DNA from: Lentisphaeria bacterium
GTDB taxonomy: Bacteria > Verrucomicrobiota > Lentisphaeria > Oligosphaerales > PUNB01
Assembly: GCA_007133055.1 (NCBI GenBank)
Contig: SLNM01000172.1
Span: 1-8,062 of the forward strand
DNA length: 8,062 bases
Direction of reading: 5' to 3'
The notes beneath the pieces are model-generated. The model searched no databases. It saw only the letters and a program-made list of their open reading frames with translations, and had not been told where the DNA came from. Below are positions 6,619-8,062 of the stretch, in pieces (within the stretch, counting starts at the first letter, position 1; each line of letters opens with the position of its first letter). Position numbers and translations under genes: made by a program.

Positions 6619-8062
6619 TTGTACTCACTCCCCTCGAAGAGACGGAGACCGCCAGTCTCGCTGCCGACCACCACGCGCCCGTCAAAGACCACTGGTGAAC
6701 TGATGGTAAGTCCCAGCTCGCCGGGGCGAGCGGGGTCGTTGATGTAGTGCTCTTCTATCATTTCGCCGTTGGCGGCATCCAGCACCACCATGTAGCCGTC
6801 GTTGCTGACGGCATAGACATGGGTTCCGGTGAAGGCCGGGCCGGCCAGCGCCATGCCGCCGCGCGGGAAGGTGTAGCGCCATAGCTCGCGACCATTCTCG
6901 GCCAGATCAATGGCGACAACCTGGCCGCGGCGCCGATTGTCGACCAGAGCGGTCCTAACCGGCGCCACCGCCACATTTTTCTGGACGGCGATCGGGCCCA
7001 GCACACTGTCGTCAAGCTCGACCCGCCAAACTTCCTCGCCGGTCTCGGCGTCCAGAGCCAGAATCAGGCCGGCGGGGTCGGGGGCGGTGAAGACATAGTC
7101 GCTGTTGCCGCAGCCGATCAAAACAAGATCATCGGTCAGAGTAATGGCGCCGATGGCCGGATAGGGAGTCGGGGTGCGCCACACCACTCGAGCCTTGCCG
7201 GCGTCGGCCAGGGTTTCATCGTCGTCGATGCGCAAAGCAACCACTTCGTTGCCGTTGACACCCGCCCCGGCATAGACAATGCCGTCGCGAATGGCGGGAG
7301 AGCCTTCCGGATCGTTGATCTGGAAACGCCACAATTCCTCGCCGGTACTGATGCGGACGGCGAACAAGTAGCCGGGATGGCCGCGCCCTTCGGGGTCGCC
7401 GACCGGTTTCCTTTCGGGGCCGACTTCAATGGCGCCGGCGCCGGCAACTACGATATCACCCTCGATGGCGGGCGAGCTTTCAATGTGAATCGGAGTCTTG
7501 ACCGCCCACACGATCTCGCCGGTTTCCGTGTCAATGCAGAGCAGCTCGCAGTCCGCATCATCATGCAGGCCCTGGCCAATGATGACATAGCGGCCATCGG
7601 CGGTCACCGAGGGCGAGCTGAAGAATCCCTTCATTTCCCGGTCCGCCGCTTCGTCGACCATGTCGTTAAGCCACAGTTCCTCGCCGGTTTCAGCGTCGAG
7701 GGCATAGACAATGCCAAAAGTGGCGGTGGGGTCAATAATGGTGGCGGTGGCGAATACGCGGTTGCCCATCACGGCGGGGGAGCTGAGATTGCTGGCAAAA
7801 TCGTCGGCATGATATTCCCAGGCCATTTGCAGACCCAGTGGGGACGGGCCGCCGGCATGGCCGGTCCGTTGCAGGTTGTGCCGGAACATAACAGGTTCCT
7901 CGATTTCCGCCGGGGCGGTGTCCGGATCAGTTTCCGGTCTTTCGGTTACGGTCGGACGCCGGGCCTCGGCACGAATGATTTCCAGTGCCACCCGCGACCA
8001 GTCGGAGGTGCCGCCGGCCTGGGCAACGTTGCCTGTGGCGGCCCGGCGCGGCGTGGCGGCGC
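6615..8062 (-). CDS. PQQ-like (BamB/quinoprotein-type) beta-propeller protein, 5' end outside window
   Basis: Numbered from a GTG at 7991, 458 residues are seen, and the frame stays open for 23 more codons to the edge. That GTG has no ribosome site, and no other start codon occurs between it and the edge, so the true start is probably upstream. MFRHNLQRTG (35-44) is the usual opening of these propellers. Blade motifs alternate SSPA-type strands (near 70, 125, 172, 231, 281, 331, 383, 431) with ALDAETGEELW-type turns (97-107, 152-162, 212-221, 311-322, 360-371, 403-410). This makes about eight blades, as in BamB and quinoprotein dehydrogenases. No heme motif (CxxCH) is present and PQQ binding cannot be shown, so a scaffold or binding role is as likely as an enzyme. 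The N-terminal extension (Ala/Gly/Thr-rich, then acidic, Pro-rich) looks like a linker after an unseen segment; signal peptide or membrane anchor cannot be judged. Overlap with the dikinase gene suggests a joint function. Confidence 0.9.
   Translation of the reverse strand, partial: AATPRRAATGNVAQAGGTSDWSRVALEIIRAEARRPTVTERPETDPDTAPAEIEEPVMFRHNLQRTGHAGGPSPLGLQMAWEYHADDFASNLSSPAVMGNRVFATATIIDPTATFGIVYALDAETGEELWLNDMVDEAADREMKGFFSSPSVTADGRYVIIGQGLHDDADCELLCIDTETGEIVWAVKTPIHIESSPAIEGDIVVAGAGAIEVGPERKPVGDPEGRGHPGYLFAVRISTGEELWRFQINDPEGSPAIRDGIVYAGAGVNGNEVVALRIDDDETLADAGKARVVWRTPTPYPAIGAITLTDDLVLIGCGNSDYVFTAPDPAGLILALDAETGEEVWRVELDDSVLGPIAVQKNVAVAPVRTALVDNRRRGQVVAIDLAENGRELWRYTFPRGGMALAGPAFTGTHVYAVSNDGYMVVLDAANGEMIEEHYINDPARPGELGLTISSPVVFDGRVVVGSETGGLRLFEGSEYK
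6628..6634 (-). promoter_or_regulatory. Ribosome binding site of the dikinase gene
   Basis: The minus strand reads AGGGGAG, with the GGAG core nine bases before the ATG at 6618. It lies inside the last codons of the propeller gene and supports this start. Confidence 0.7.

Noticed and set aside
7989..7991. GTG at 7991 as the true start of the propeller gene
   Set aside because: No SD precedes it and the frame continues upstream without a stop to the window edge, so it is more likely an internal valine codon.

Overview
The window holds three protein genes, all on the minus strand, so it reads from high to low coordinates. Base composition is GC-rich (by eye near 60%) and third codon positions are mostly G or C, which suggests a free-living, probably uncultured bacterium. 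No RNA gene, CRISPR array, transposase or phage gene is visible. No phylum can be assigned from these genes alone.

Right part (8062 to 2938): a two-gene translationally coupled unit. The first gene, whose 5' end lies outside the window, is a PQQ-type beta-propeller with about eight blade motifs. Its stop codon overlaps the start codon of the second gene in an ATGA. The second gene encodes a 1226-residue protein. It has an ATP-grasp domain, a helical middle domain and a swivelling phosphohistidine domain in the order seen in rifampin phosphotransferases and PEP-synthase-like dikinases. It has no PEP/pyruvate-binding barrel. Instead it continues into a membrane module of about 360 residues. Two membrane helices, a basic charged stretch, another helix, a loop of about 190 residues and a last helix resemble the EMC3/TMCO1 (DUF106) branch of the Oxa1/YidC membrane insertase superfamily, with an extracytosolic insertion. 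A soluble phosphotransferase fused to an insertase-like membrane domain and coupled to a propeller is the most unusual thing here.

Middle (2937 to 2632): 306 bases without a gene. It contains several short direct repeats, a perfect 14-base palindrome and a small hairpin, perhaps a dispersed intergenic element.

Left part (2631 to 1): a glycoside hydrolase family 38 (alpha-mannosidase family) protein, cut by the window edge close to its C-terminus. The frame was read by hand and is open for all 877 codons in the window. It keeps most of the zinc-binding and acid/base signatures, but the position of the catalytic nucleophile aspartate is occupied by phenylalanine.

How the three work together is not shown by the sequence. 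The propeller and dikinase very probably form one functional unit at the membrane. The GH38 gene is co-directional but separated by the repeat-bearing gap and may be a separate transcription unit.
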